Made by a program: the position numbers and the translations under genes | NCBI RefSeq assembly: GCF_003034845.1 | Contig: NZ_PZKC01000014.1 | Span: 1 to 64,000, forward strand | Source: Pseudothauera lacus | GTDB taxonomy: Bacteria > Pseudomonadota > Gammaproteobacteria > Burkholderiales > Rhodocyclaceae | Length of the DNA: 64,000 bases | Direction: 5' to 3' | The notes under the pieces: generated by a model | What the model was told of the DNA's origin: nothing | What the model saw: the letters and a program-made list of their open reading frames with translations, nothing else | Database searches by the model: none | Part shown: positions 55,945 to 64,000 of the stretch, piece after piece | Numbering within the stretch: the stretch's first letter is position 1 | Layout: each line of letters begins with the position of its first letter

Positions 55945-58889
55945 ACCTGTACCTCGTCGGGTGCATACCAGCTGGTAATGTTTATGTGACTCACCACTGC
56001 ACCGAATTCCCCCCCGTGTATTGGTGCGACGTTCATCACGAACCAGCGTTTCTCTGTCGCCGAATGGCAGGGGTATTGAAGCGAGAACGTCGCGCTTGAA
56101 CCTTCGAGTACCGCCTTGATTCCGATTCGAGCGCGGTGCGCTTCGCTGTCCAGGCCAGGGGCATCGGTACATGCAGAAAGGTAGTTGCACCCTACTCCGC
56201 AGCGGCTTTGGTCGGAATCACCGTTGGCGCGAGCAAAGCGCGTCCAGGCTGCGTTAACCATGGCGATGGTGCCATCCGGAGCGAGCACCGCAATATGCTC
56301 AGGCAACGCGTCGATGATGACCTGCAGGCGGTCACGTTCTCTGGTCGCAGTGATGTCGATGAATGTCACCACAGCGCCGTGCTGACTCGCCGATGCAGTG
56401 CTGTAGGGCAGGATGCGCACAAGAAAGACACGACCGTCGGCGGCAAGCGCCTGCTTCTCGATCATGCGCTCGCTGCGCACTGTATGGCGCAGATCCTGGA
56501 TGAGTTCGGGATAGCGCAGGACGTGCACGATCTCGTCCAGCGGCCGTCCAAGATCGCCCTCGCGCAGACGGAACACATTAACTGCATCCGGACTGAAGCG
56601 GGTGAGGTTGAGCGCACCGTCGACGAATACCGTGGCGACGCCGACCGCCTTGGACATGCTGTCCAGATCGGCATTGAGGCGATTGAGGATGCCGACCTTT
56701 TCCTGGTATTCCGCGTTAACCGTGTTGAGTTCCTCGTTGACGGACTGCAATTCTTCATTTGAGCTTTGCAACTCCTCGTTGGAGGCCATCAACTCTTCAT
56801 TCGTTGCCTGCAGTTCCTCGTTGGAGGTCTCAAGCTCTTCGATGGTCGCCTGCAGGCTCTCGCGGGTAGCCTCCAGTTCGCGCTGCAACACATCAATGCG
56901 GGCCATCGTTTCGGCGTCGACATCTACCGTCGGCGCAACTCCATCCGCCGCCGGCATTCCCTGCGACTCGAACACCAGCAGCAACAACTGCTCGTCGCCG
57001 TGCAGTGGAAGGGGCCGTACGCTGAGCCGCACGTTGCGCGAAGCCACTTCCTCGGATCTGACCTCCAAGATATCCGACACCATCGGCTGGCGTTCCTTGG
57101 CGGCCTTGAAGAGCAGCGCAGAAGCGACGGGAACGAGGTTCTCGGGAAGAATGCGCGACAACTCAAGGCTCGCTGAACCTTCGCGCGCACGAACGTAGGG
57201 CTGTACACGACCGAACAAATGAATGGCTTCGTGTCGTTCGTTTACCAGAATTGCCGGTGGTACGTAGGCGTCCAGCAGCATGCTCATCGCTTCGTCGGTG
57301 ATCATGCCCTCGGCGAGCCTTTTGCGCCGGTCGTCCCCCACGCGTCGCCGGCTCGTTTCTACAACATAGGGCGCACGAGTACCGGGAACCCCGAGGCCAA
57401 GGTTGAGCGCATTGGCGGCATCAGTGCGCTGGAATAGCTTGTGCTTCCCATGCACAGTGGAAAAACCACTGCCGTGAGCAGTCAAGGATTCGCTTGAGCC
57501 GAGGAGCATGTAGCCGTTTGTCTCGATCGCGTACTGCAAGCGGTCCAGCGCGCGCTTCTGGGCCTCGGGCGTGAAATAGATCAGCGTGTTGCGGCAACTG
57601 ACCAGACTCATACGTGTGAACGGCGGGTCGCTGAGGAGGTTGTGGCGGGCGAACACGATGCACTGGCGCAGTTCGGGCTTGACCGTGTAGTGATTGCCGA
57701 TACGGATGAAGAAGCGTTCAAGCCGCTCGGAGGTTAGCTCCGCCGCGGCTGATTCCGGGTAGCGTCCGGCGGCAGCAAACTCGACGTTGTGCTGATTGAC
57801 GTCGGTGGCGAATATCTTGAGGCTGGGCCACCGTCGTGCACGTTCGAAGGCCTCGAAGAAGGCGATTGCAATAGAGTATGCCTCCTCCCCGGTGGAACAG
57901 CCTGCTACCCACACGCGCAACGCGGCGCCGGACTCAGCGTGGGCGACGAGTTCGTCGATGGCCTTTCGTGCCAAAGTATCGAACACCTCCTGATCGCGAA
58001 AGAAGCTGGTCACAGGAATCAGCAACTCACGTCGCAGCACCGACACCTCAGCAATATCGTGCTCAAGCAAGGCAAGATAGTCTGCAAAGCTGCGCATATG
58101 CCGTACCTGCATGCGCCGCTCAATGCGCCGGTTGAGAGTGGCTGGCTTGTAGTCGTTGAAATCGATGCCGCTTATTTGGAGCAATAACTGGACAATGCCC
58201 TGTCGCGCCTCGTCTTCCGACAGCGGTGGCGCAGTTGCGATCGCTGCCTGAGCGGGTGCATCCTCAAGCGGTAGCTTGCCAAGGTAGGAAAGGATGCGCG
58301 TCGCCAGTTTGTCGGCACTCAGAACGGCATCGACCAGTCCAGTACTGATCACGCTGCTGGGCATGCCATCAAACTTTGCCTCCCGTGGTTCCTGTGCAAG
58401 CAGAAAGCCGCCGGCAGCATTAAGCGCAACGGCACCACGGGTGCCGTCGGAACCGGTACCGGACAGAATCACACCGATGCCGCGGTTACCGAAGTCGTCG
58501 GCAAGCGAGCCGAAGAATATATCGATGGGCAAGGTCAGCAGATGGGGGTGCTTGGGTGTCAAGCGGAAGCGCCCATCCTCGATGCGCATTATCGTGCCGG
58601 GCGGGATCAGGAAGATCTGATCGGCGGCGATCGGCAACTCGTCCTCGACCATGCGCACCTTCATGCGGGTGTAGCGCGCGAGCAGATCGGTCATCATGCT
58701 CTTGTGATCCGGCGACAGATGCTGGATCACAACGAAGGCAGCGGTGGTATCGGCCGGGCAATGACTGAAGAACCGCTCCAGTGCCTCCAGCCCGCCTGCA
58801 GACGCGCCTATTGCAACCACGAAACCGTTGAAAACAGTCGTTGACGCCTGACCCTCCATCTTTGCCCGGCCAACTTTCTTGGCTTTCAT
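55941..58889 (-). CDS. CheB-CheR-PAS fusion protein
   Basis: This 982-residue protein has an N-terminal CheB methylesterase domain without a receiver (catalytic Ser in IGASAGGLEAL, His in VIQHLSPDH, Asp in GTGSDGTRG). A CheR methyltransferase follows (about 215-480; PVTSFFRDQEVF, AGCSTGEEAYS, SCRNTLIYF). A long coiled coil with repeated SNEELQ units covers about 660-720, and two PAS domains are C-terminal. Both enzyme parts look intact. Such fusions adjust receptor methylation or act in non-chemotactic sensory circuits. It overlaps its neighbours by 4 bp on each side, so the three genes form one translationally coupled unit. Confidence 0.92.
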   Translation of the reverse strand: MKAKKVGRAKMEGQASTTVFNGFVVAIGASAGGLEALERFFSHCPADTTAAFVVIQHLSPDHKSMMTDLLARYTRMKVRMVEDELPIAADQIFLIPPGTIMRIEDGRFRLTPKHPHLLTLPIDIFFGSLADDFGNRGIGVILSGTGSDGTRGAVALNAAGGFLLAQEPREAKFDGMPSSVISTGLVDAVLSADKLATRILSYLGKLPLEDAPAQAAIATAPPLSEDEARQGIVQLLLQISGIDFNDYKPATLNRRIERRMQVRHMRSFADYLALLEHDIAEVSVLRRELLIPVTSFFRDQEVFDTLARKAIDELVAHAESGAALRVWVAGCSTGEEAYSIAIAFFEAFERARRWPSLKIFATDVNQHNVEFAAAGRYPESAAAELTSERLERFFIRIGNHYTVKPELRQCIVFARHNLLSDPPFTRMSLVSCRNTLIYFTPEAQKRALDRLQYAIETNGYMLLGSSESLTAHGSGFSTVHGKHKLFQRTDAANALNLGLGVPGTRAPYVVETSRRRVGDDRRKRLAEGMITDEAMSMLLDAYVPPAILVNERHEAIHLFGRVQPYVRAREGSASLELSRILPENLVPVASALLFKAAKERQPMVSDILEVRSEEVASRNVRLSVRPLPLHGDEQLLLLVFESQGMPAADGVAPTVDVDAETMARIDVLQRELEATRESLQATIEELETSNEELQATNEELMASNEELQSSNEELQSVNEELNTVNAEYQEKVGILNRLNADLDSMSKAVGVATVFVDGALNLTRFSPDAVNVFRLREGDLGRPLDEIVHVLRYPELIQDLRHTVRSERMIEKQALAADGRVFLVRILPYSTASASQHGAVVTFIDITATRERDRLQVIIDALPEHIAVLAPDGTIAMVNAAWTRFARANGDSDQSRCGVGCNYLSACTDAPGLDSEAHRARIGIKAVLEGSSATFSLQYPCHSATEKRWFVMNVAPIHGGEFGAVVSHINITSWYAPDEVQV

Positions 58890-59788
58890 CCTTCACTTCC
58901 CGCGGTAGGTTGCACATCCATCCGTTGCCATTCACGGCCGAGTCGGCGTTGCATACCGGCGGCGTCAGTGCAGATGACAATGCCATGTTCGCCTCCCCGG
59001 CGCTGACAGGCACCGCTTCCACCCAGCCAGAGTTCGCATCCTGCCGGCAGGGCTTCACGCAGCGCTTCGCTGTAGGCATGCAGCGCGCGCGGCGGGTATC
59101 CTCGACTCACAGACAACCCGACGATCCGCGCGCGGCAGGCACAAGCTGCAGCAGCGAGTTCATCCAGCGGGGTTTCAGCACCGAGATCCATGCAGTCAAC
59201 ATTCAAACTGCGCAGAATCAGGCCGGCCATCGAGAGCCCCAAGGTGTGCCGTTCACCGGGAGGCGTGGTCAGCAGCGCAAGCACTCGTTCATTCCCCAGG
59301 GCAAGAGACTGAGGGGCGACAGACTGACGGAGAACGTCGCGCATGACTGCGCTGACAGCATGCTCTTGCCATACACGAGCATGACCAAGCGCCCACTGAT
59401 GACCGAGTGCACGCATCAGCGGGGCCGCAAACGATTCGACAAAAACAATATCGTCGAGGGCCGCTCGCCTCGCCAGCAACTCACTACGCAGCACGCTGAA
59501 GCGGCCAGCGGCAACCAGTTCGAGCAGGCGGTCTACATGCGGCAGCGATTGGTGGCGTACGTCGGCCAGAGGACTGTCCATGAGTGCAAGGGCAATTGCC
59601 TCCCCAACCGAATGCCCCGACTCGACGATGCGCTTGACGGCATGCAGCAGGTGAACCTGCGTTTCGTCGTAAAGACGGGTACCGCCCCCAGTACGCAAGG
59701 GGACCGGCCAGCCATGTCGGCTTTCCCACTTCCTCAGCACGTCCGGACTGACGCCAAGCTGCGATGCGACGGTGCCGATGGTGAGCAA
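58886..59788 (-). CDS. MerR-type regulator with B12-binding domains, CarH/LitR-like
   Basis: This 300-residue protein has an N-terminal MerR helix-turn-helix (IGTVASQLGVSPDVLRKWESRHG), a four-helix cap (about 80-155) and a Rossmann-like B12-binding domain (about 165-290). W132-x9-E142-H143 matches the light-sensing W-x9-EH signature of CarH, and H181 in ERHTLG fits the cobalamin base-off histidine motif. The residue after W132 is Ala, whereas Thermus CarH has His132. The start is TTG 59788 with AGGGGAAG upstream. It is the first gene of the CheBR/GGDEF-EAL operon and has a 19-bp palindrome in its upstream region. It would act as an adenosylcobalamin-dependent repressor that light releases. 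Confidence 0.85.
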   Translation of the reverse strand: MLTIGTVASQLGVSPDVLRKWESRHGWPVPLRTGGGTRLYDETQVHLLHAVKRIVESGHSVGEAIALALMDSPLADVRHQSLPHVDRLLELVAAGRFSVLRSELLARRAALDDIVFVESFAAPLMRALGHQWALGHARVWQEHAVSAVMRDVLRQSVAPQSLALGNERVLALLTTPPGERHTLGLSMAGLILRSLNVDCMDLGAETPLDELAAAACACRARIVGLSVSRGYPPRALHAYSEALREALPAGCELWLGGSGACQRRGGEHGIVICTDAAGMQRRLGREWQRMDVQPTAGSEG

Positions 59789-59848
59789 TCACTTCCCCTT
59801 GAACAGAAACCCAGCGTGCAACTACTGCCTGTAGGCTCGTCATTGTAC

Positions 59849-59867
59849 GTCCAGATATTATCTGGAC
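59849..59867. promoter_or_regulatory. 19-bp palindrome, candidate operator of the MerR/B12 regulator
   Basis: GTCCAGATATTATCTGGAC is a perfect inverted repeat about one central base, located 61 bp upstream of the regulator's start codon. It overlaps a plausible minus-strand -10 (TAATAT, with ATGACT 16 bp upstream). That placement suits autorepression. Confidence 0.6.
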
Positions 59868-60062
59868 ATTGACGAAAGTCATAGTTTCGGCCGAACGGAG
59901 CACCTGTCTCCGCCTGCTTTGCCAAGAGGCTGCGGCCCACTTCATTCAGACAAACTTGATTGCCATACTGGCAGGACCGGAAAGACCAGCCGAAGCATCT
60001 GCCCGGCAGCGGCACAGACCGTGAACACGCCGTAACCCGCGCTCCGGTATGATTGCTTCTTC

Positions 60063-60395
60063 ATGCCGGGCTCGCGGTCACTGCCGATGGACTTCGACGA
60101 ACACCCTCTCTACCTGCCCATGCTCGCCGTGCGCGCCCTGGTTGCCGCCAGCTTGCTGTGGATCGCCTTCTCCAGCGTGTCGTTTGCCGCCATGGTGGTG
60201 CTCGCCGCGGGCGCGGCTGGGGCGGGTTTTCTGGCCGACCGCGGCATTGCGGCCTACATCCGCCTCGACATCCGCAGCCGCGAGCGTGCCGAGCGCCAGC
60301 GCCTGATCGCCGAACGCAAGGCCCGCGAAGCCGCGGAGAAGGCTCGCCAGGCTGAAGAGCGTGCCCGCCGCCTTGCCGAGGCGCGGGCACGCTGA
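60063..60395 (+). CDS. small membrane protein with charged coiled-coil tail
   Basis: This 110-residue hypothetical protein has a hydrophobic N-terminal half (about residues 18-60, one or two helices). A strongly charged Arg/Glu/Ala helix follows to the end (RERAERQRLIAERKAREAAEK). M9 at 60087 (MDFDEHPLYLPML) could be the true start. It is monocistronic between the regulator operon and the convergent HAD gene. No function can be given. Confidence 0.65.
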   Translation: MPGSRSLPMDFDEHPLYLPMLAVRALVAASLLWIAFSSVSFAAMVVLAAGAAGAGFLADRGIAAYIRLDIRSRERAERQRLIAERKAREAAEKARQAEERARRLAEARAR

Positions 60396-60398
60396 GCA

Positions 60399-61076
60399 TC
60401 AGCGCAGGCTGATCACCGTCCAGCCGCGCCGGGCTGCCGCGGCGGCCAGCGCCGGATCGGGGTCCACCGCCACCGGATGATCCACTCGCTCGAGCAGGGC
60501 GAGGTCGTTGAGCGAGTCGGAGTAGAACCAGCTCGGCAACGCTCCGCTCAGCCCTTCCTCGCTGCGCCAGGCTTCCACGCGCAGCGGTTTGAGTTCGCGG
60601 AAGCAAGGCAGGCCGCACAGCGCCCCGCTGAAGCGCCCGTCCACCAGCTCCGCCTCGGTGACCAACAGATCCGCAATGCCGAGCGCCTGCGCGGCGGGTT
60701 CGACGAGAAAGCGATGAGTGGCCGAGACGATGGCGCAGCGATGACCCTGCGCACGGTGGCCGGCGACCAGCGCCGCGGCCTGCGGCGCCAGTGCCGGCAG
60801 CAGCCGGGTGTGGGCAAAGCGGGCGCGCAGCGGCAACAGTTCGGCGAGCGTGCGCCCGGCAAGGGTTTCGAGCTGGAAGGCGAGATAGGCGCCGATGTCG
60901 AGCCGCCCGGCGAGATAGTCGTCGTAGTAGCGGGCCTGGCGCGCGAGGGTGCGCGGGCCGTCGATGCAGCCTTCGTCAGCGAGAAAGTTCAGCCACAGCT
61001 CGTTGGTATCTGCAGCGAGCAGGGTATGGTCAAGGTCGAAGAGCGCGAGGGCGGTGGGCGGGACGTGGCGGTTCAT
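60399..61076 (-). CDS. HAD-IB family phosphatase (SerB-like)
   Basis: This 225-residue HAD hydrolase has the nucleophile motif ALFDLDHTLLAADTN (residues 12-26), a motif II threonine/serine in IVSATHRF, a lysine in ELKPLR and the motif III acidic pair in YSDSLNDL. It belongs to the subfamily IB group near phosphoserine phosphatase. It follows the phnE genes by 31 bp and may be part of that operon. Its substrate is unknown. ATG 61076 is preferred over GTG 61082. Confidence 0.85.
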   Translation of the reverse strand: MNRHVPPTALALFDLDHTLLAADTNELWLNFLADEGCIDGPRTLARQARYYDDYLAGRLDIGAYLAFQLETLAGRTLAELLPLRARFAHTRLLPALAPQAAALVAGHRAQGHRCAIVSATHRFLVEPAAQALGIADLLVTEAELVDGRFSGALCGLPCFRELKPLRVEAWRSEEGLSGALPSWFYSDSLNDLALLERVDHPVAVDPDPALAAAAARRGWTVISLR

Positions 61077-61107
61077 GAACACGGAGCGGTGGGAAAAACG
61101 GTGATGG

Positions 61108-61923
61108 TCAGATCAGCGCATGGCGCACGCGCGCGGACACCCATTCGGAGAGCAGCACGGTAACCAGGATGACCAGCAGGATGAGGCTGACCTGTGGCCA
61201 GGCCAGCACGTTGAGCGAGGACTCCAGCGCCAGGCCGATGCCGCCGGCGCCAACAAGGCCGAGGATGGTGGATTCGCGGATGTTGATGTCCCAGCGGAAC
61301 AACACGATGCCGGCAAGCGCCGGTGCCACCTGCGGCACGATGGCGTAATCGATGACCTGCGCGCGCGAGGCGCCGGTGGCGGCCACCGCCTCGACCTGGC
61401 CGGCGTCGATCTCCTCGATGGCCTCGTAGAGCAGCTTGCCGATGAAGCCAATGGAACGCAGTGCGATGGCGAAGATGCCCGCCAGCTGTCCGGGACCGAT
61501 GATGGCAACCAGCAGCAGCCCCCAGATCAGCGCATTGATCGAGCGCGAGGTAACGATCACCAGCAGCGCCAGCGGGCGCACCAGGCGCACGCTGGGGGTG
61601 GTGTTGCGCGCCGCCAGGAAGGCGGTCGGCACCGCCACCAGCAGCGCCAGCAAGGTACCCAGGGTGGCGATGTTGAGCGTCTCCCACAGCGGCCACCACA
61701 GCCGTTCCATGTAGGACCAGCGCGGCGGCCACATGCGTGCGCCGATATCGGCGGCCTGCTGCGGCGCATCGGCGACGAAGACCCACAGCGTTTCGCGGGT
61801 CATCAGCTGCCAGGCGAATACCGTGACCACCACCAGCAGCAGCCAGCCACACCACAGCAGCAACTGCGCGGGCGTGCTGCGGCGCTGCCATACGCGGACC
61901 TCTGCGCGCTGATGGACCGCCAT
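61108..61923 (-). CDS. phnE: phosphonate-type ABC transporter permease PhnE (second)
   Basis: This 271-residue permease has six helices and an EAA-type loop (LYEAIEEIDAGQVEAVAATGASRAQVI), the PhnE pattern. The preceding phnE ends one base into its start (TGATG). Two PhnE proteins in tandem are known in several phosphonate or phosphite transporters. It would form a heterodimeric channel with the first PhnE. Confidence 0.88.
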   Translation of the reverse strand: MAVHQRAEVRVWQRRSTPAQLLLWCGWLLLVVVTVFAWQLMTRETLWVFVADAPQQAADIGARMWPPRWSYMERLWWPLWETLNIATLGTLLALLVAVPTAFLAARNTTPSVRLVRPLALLVIVTSRSINALIWGLLLVAIIGPGQLAGIFAIALRSIGFIGKLLYEAIEEIDAGQVEAVAATGASRAQVIDYAIVPQVAPALAGIVLFRWDINIRESTILGLVGAGGIGLALESSLNVLAWPQVSLILLVILVTVLLSEWVSARVRHALI

Positions 61924-62720
61924 CACTGCACCTGCCTGCGGACAAAACCGGAGATGTACTCGGTGAGCATCACGATGGCGATGATGATGAGCAGCACGGC
62001 GGCGGCAGAGTCGTACTCGTAGCGGTCCATGGCGGTGTTGAGGGTGGCACCGATGCCACCGGCGCCGACAATGCCGATCACCGCGGATTCACGAAAGTTG
62101 ATGTCGAAGCGGTATACCGACAGGCCGATCAGGCGCGGCATCACCTGGGCGCGCACGGCATAGTCGAGCACCTGCCACCAGCCCGCGCCGGTGGCGCGGA
62201 TGGCCTCGACCTGGGTTTCGTCGATGTCCTCGATGTCCTCGGCAAGCAGCTTGCCGAGAAAGCCCACCGTCGACAGGGTGAGGGTGAGAAAGCCGGCGAA
62301 AGCGCCGAAGCCGAACATGGCGACGAAGAAGATGGCGATCAGCACCTCCTGGAAGGTGCGCGCAAAGGCGATAAGCGCACGGCAGCAGTAGTACACCGGC
62401 GCCGGGGCAATGTTGCGGGCCGCGCCGATGCCGAAGGGGATGGACAGCGCCACCCCGGCCACGGTGGCGGTGATGGTCATGGTGATGCTCTCCTGCAGGC
62501 CGAGGAGGATGTCGTCGCTGCGGGAGGAAAAATCGGGCTGCAGGAAACCTTCGACGAAGCGCCAGCCACGCACCAGCCCTTCACTCACCCGTGCCCAGTT
62601 GACCTCCAGCGAGGCCAGCGCGAGGCCGAGGTAGAGCAGCGCGCCGAGCCCCAGCGCCCAGCGCAGGCGGGCATCGGCAATCAGCGGCGGACGCCGCCAC
62701 TGGCGCACGGCGCTGCTCAT
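61923..62720 (-). CDS. phnE: phosphonate-type ABC transporter permease PhnE (first)
   Basis: This 265-residue permease contains LAEDIEDIDETQVEAIRATGAGWWQVL in its EAA loop and INFRESAVIGIVGAGGIG near the C-terminus, both characteristic of PhnE. It overlaps phnC by one base and the second phnE by one base, so it is tightly coupled to both. Confidence 0.88.
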   Translation of the reverse strand: MSSAVRQWRRPPLIADARLRWALGLGALLYLGLALASLEVNWARVSEGLVRGWRFVEGFLQPDFSSRSDDILLGLQESITMTITATVAGVALSIPFGIGAARNIAPAPVYYCCRALIAFARTFQEVLIAIFFVAMFGFGAFAGFLTLTLSTVGFLGKLLAEDIEDIDETQVEAIRATGAGWWQVLDYAVRAQVMPRLIGLSVYRFDINFRESAVIGIVGAGGIGATLNTAMDRYEYDSAAAVLLIIIAIVMLTEYISGFVRRQVQ

Positions 62721-63538
62721 CAGAGGCCGGCGCCGGTGGCGAGCAGTGCGGCGGGAGCGGCGTCACAACGCTCGCCGTCCGGCTGCGCCAGCGCGCTCCA
62801 GTCGGCAACGCCGTAGATGCGTTCGAGCACGGTGGTGCTGAGGCCGTCGGGTGTGCCGTCATAGACCACCCGCCCGCCGTGCAGGCCGACGATGCGGCTG
62901 ACGAAGCGCTGTGCGAGGGCGACGTCGTGGATGTTCACGATCGCCGGCAGGGCACGCTCGGCACAGATTTCGCAGATCAACTGCATGATCTGCTGCGAAG
63001 TCTTGGGGTCGAGGCTGGCGGTGGGCTCATCGACCAGCAGCAGCTCCGGCTCCTGCGCCAGCGCGCGGGCAATGCCGACACGCTGGCGCTGACCGCCGGA
63101 GAGCGCGTCGGCACGTTTGTCCACATGGGCGGCAAGGCCGACGCGGTCGAGCAGCGCAAAGGCGGCATCGATGTCACGCTGCGGAAAACGGCGCAGGAAG
63201 GAGCGCCAGAACGGCACGTAGCCCAGACGGCCGGAGAGGACGTTCTCCATCACTGTGAGGCGTTCGACCAGGGCGTATTCCTGGAAGATCATGCCGATCC
63301 GCCGCCGCACCGCCGGCAGGTGGCGCGTGGCCACCGCGGTGATCGCCTCGCCACCGAGAAGGATCTCCCCCGCGCTGGGTTCGACCAGCCGGTTGATGCA
63401 GCGGATCAGCGTGGACTTGCCGGCCCCCGAAGGGCCGATCAGCCCCACCACCTCACCGGGCGCAACCGTCAGGCTGATGCCGTCAAGGGCGCGGTCGCCG
63501 GTGCGGTAGGTCTTGCCGAGAGCCTCGATGCGCAGCAT
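62720..63538 (-). CDS. phnC: phosphonate-type ABC transporter ATPase PhnC
   Basis: This 272-residue ATPase has Walker [19 protein letters not shown]-loop [13 protein letters not shown], signature [15 protein letters not shown] and Walker [14 protein letters not shown]. The Q-loop and [11 protein letters not shown] segments are PhnC-like. ATG 63538 is used; an upstream GTG at 63559 would overlap the phnD stop by 4 bp and is also possible. Confidence 0.88.
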   Translation of the reverse strand: MLRIEALGKTYRTGDRALDGISLTVAPGEVVGLIGPSGAGKSTLIRCINRLVEPSAGEILLGGEAITAVATRHLPAVRRRIGMIFQEYALVERLTVMENVLSGRLGYVPFWRSFLRRFPQRDIDAAFALLDRVGLAAHVDKRADALSGGQRQRVGIARALAQEPELLLVDEPTASLDPKTSQQIMQLICEICAERALPAIVNIHDVALAQRFVSRIVGLHGGRVVYDGTPDGLSTTVLERIYGVADWSALAQPDGERCDAAPAALLATGAGL

Positions 63539-63555
63539 TGCGTGCCTGCCGCCGC

Positions 63556-64000
63556 TCACTTGCAGGCGTAGCTCACGCCCATCGCGCTGTCGATGTCACG
63601 CACCACCGCCCAGTGCTCCTTGAAGGTGATGGGCATGAACTTCTCCTGCGGCGGCTCGGCAGCGTTGAATTCGCGCGCCAGCGCCGACCCCGTCCAGTCA
63701 TAGGAGAAGAAGGCCTCGCGGATCTTCGCCGCCAGCTCCGGCTTGAGGTTGTGGGCATGGCCGTAGCCGGTGGTCGGGAAGGTCTGCGAGCGGTAGATCA
63801 CCCGCGTCTGCGCCGGGGTCACCACGCCGCGGGCCTCCATGCGCAGCTTCACCGAATTGGCGATCGCCGCCGCGGGGTAGTCGCGGTTGGCGACGCCGAG
63901 GATGGAGTTGTCGTGCTTGCCGGAGAACACCGGCTCGTAGTCGCGCCCGGCCTCCATGCCGAACTGCTCGCGCAGCAGCGCCGAAGGCGCCTTGTAGCCG
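63556..64000 (-). CDS. phnD: phosphonate-type substrate-binding protein PhnD, C-terminal part
   Basis: This is the C-terminal portion (about 147 residues visible) of a PhnD-family periplasmic binding protein, cut by the window end. Visible blocks include [38 protein letters not shown] and [16 protein letters not shown]. The first two are typical of phosphite or phosphonate binders, but the ligand cannot be read from this part. It should be the first gene of the phnDCEE-HAD unit. The start lies outside the window. Confidence 0.85.
   Translation of the reverse strand, partial: GYKAPSALLREQFGMEAGRDYEPVFSGKHDNSILGVANRDYPAAAIANSVKLRMEARGVVTPAQTRVIYRSQTFPTTGYGHAHNLKPELAAKIREAFFSYDWTGSALAREFNAAEPPQEKFMPITFKEHWAVVRDIDSAMGVSYACK

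Overview
The window reads as a GC-rich betaproteobacterial chromosome, most like Rhodocyclales/Zoogloeaceae (Thauera, Azoarcus or Aromatoleum). This placement is inferred from the FlhDC/CheZ motility set, the tetrathionate reductase and phosphonate loci, and short palindromic repeats that I recall as typical of those genera. I see no tRNA, rRNA, CRISPR array, prophage or transposase gene.

Layout. Positions 1-2365 hold the start of a VgrG-like gene, truC and tal, closed by a small palindromic element and a terminator. Positions 2383-20292 (minus strand) form one motility and chemotaxis block, in transcription order flhD flhC motA motB cheY cheA cheW mcp mcp cheR cheB cheV cheV cheY cheZ cheA. 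The first part follows the E. coli order. The last part (cheY-cheZ-cheA) follows the Pseudomonas order, so the block contains two CheA, two CheY and two CheV proteins. Positions 20572-24272 carry two c-di-GMP signalling proteins. Positions 24439-31066 hold a Nudix hydrolase, a BMP-type purine/nucleoside ABC transporter and guanine deaminase. Positions 31219-35850 are a poorly characterised run of zinc-ribbon membrane proteins, one fused to a c-type heme motif, plus a YiiX-like cysteine hydrolase.

Positions 36028-48003 are a tetrathionate respiration region: ttrBCA on the plus strand and ttrSR on the minus strand. Between them lie two mobile-type palindromic elements, a split chromate transporter, an Aer-like chemoreceptor and a cell-wall amidase. 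Positions 48188-53149 are glpR-ugpCBAE for glycerol-3-phosphate uptake. Positions 53275-59788 (minus) form a tightly overlapping three-gene operon: a MerR/B12-binding regulator with the CarH-type light-sensing residues, a CheB-CheR-PAS fusion, and a PAS-GGDEF-EAL protein. This part looks less GC-rich than its flanks. Positions 60063-64000 hold a small membrane protein, a HAD phosphatase and phnE-phnE-phnC-phnD for phosphonate-type uptake, cut off by the window end.

The most promising items for something undescribed are the B12/light regulator operon with its 19-bp operator-like palindrome, the zinc-ribbon/cytochrome cluster, the hybrid chemotaxis operon with a CheZ that carries two extra CheY-peptide-like motifs, and a small repeat family whose ends co-vary between copies.
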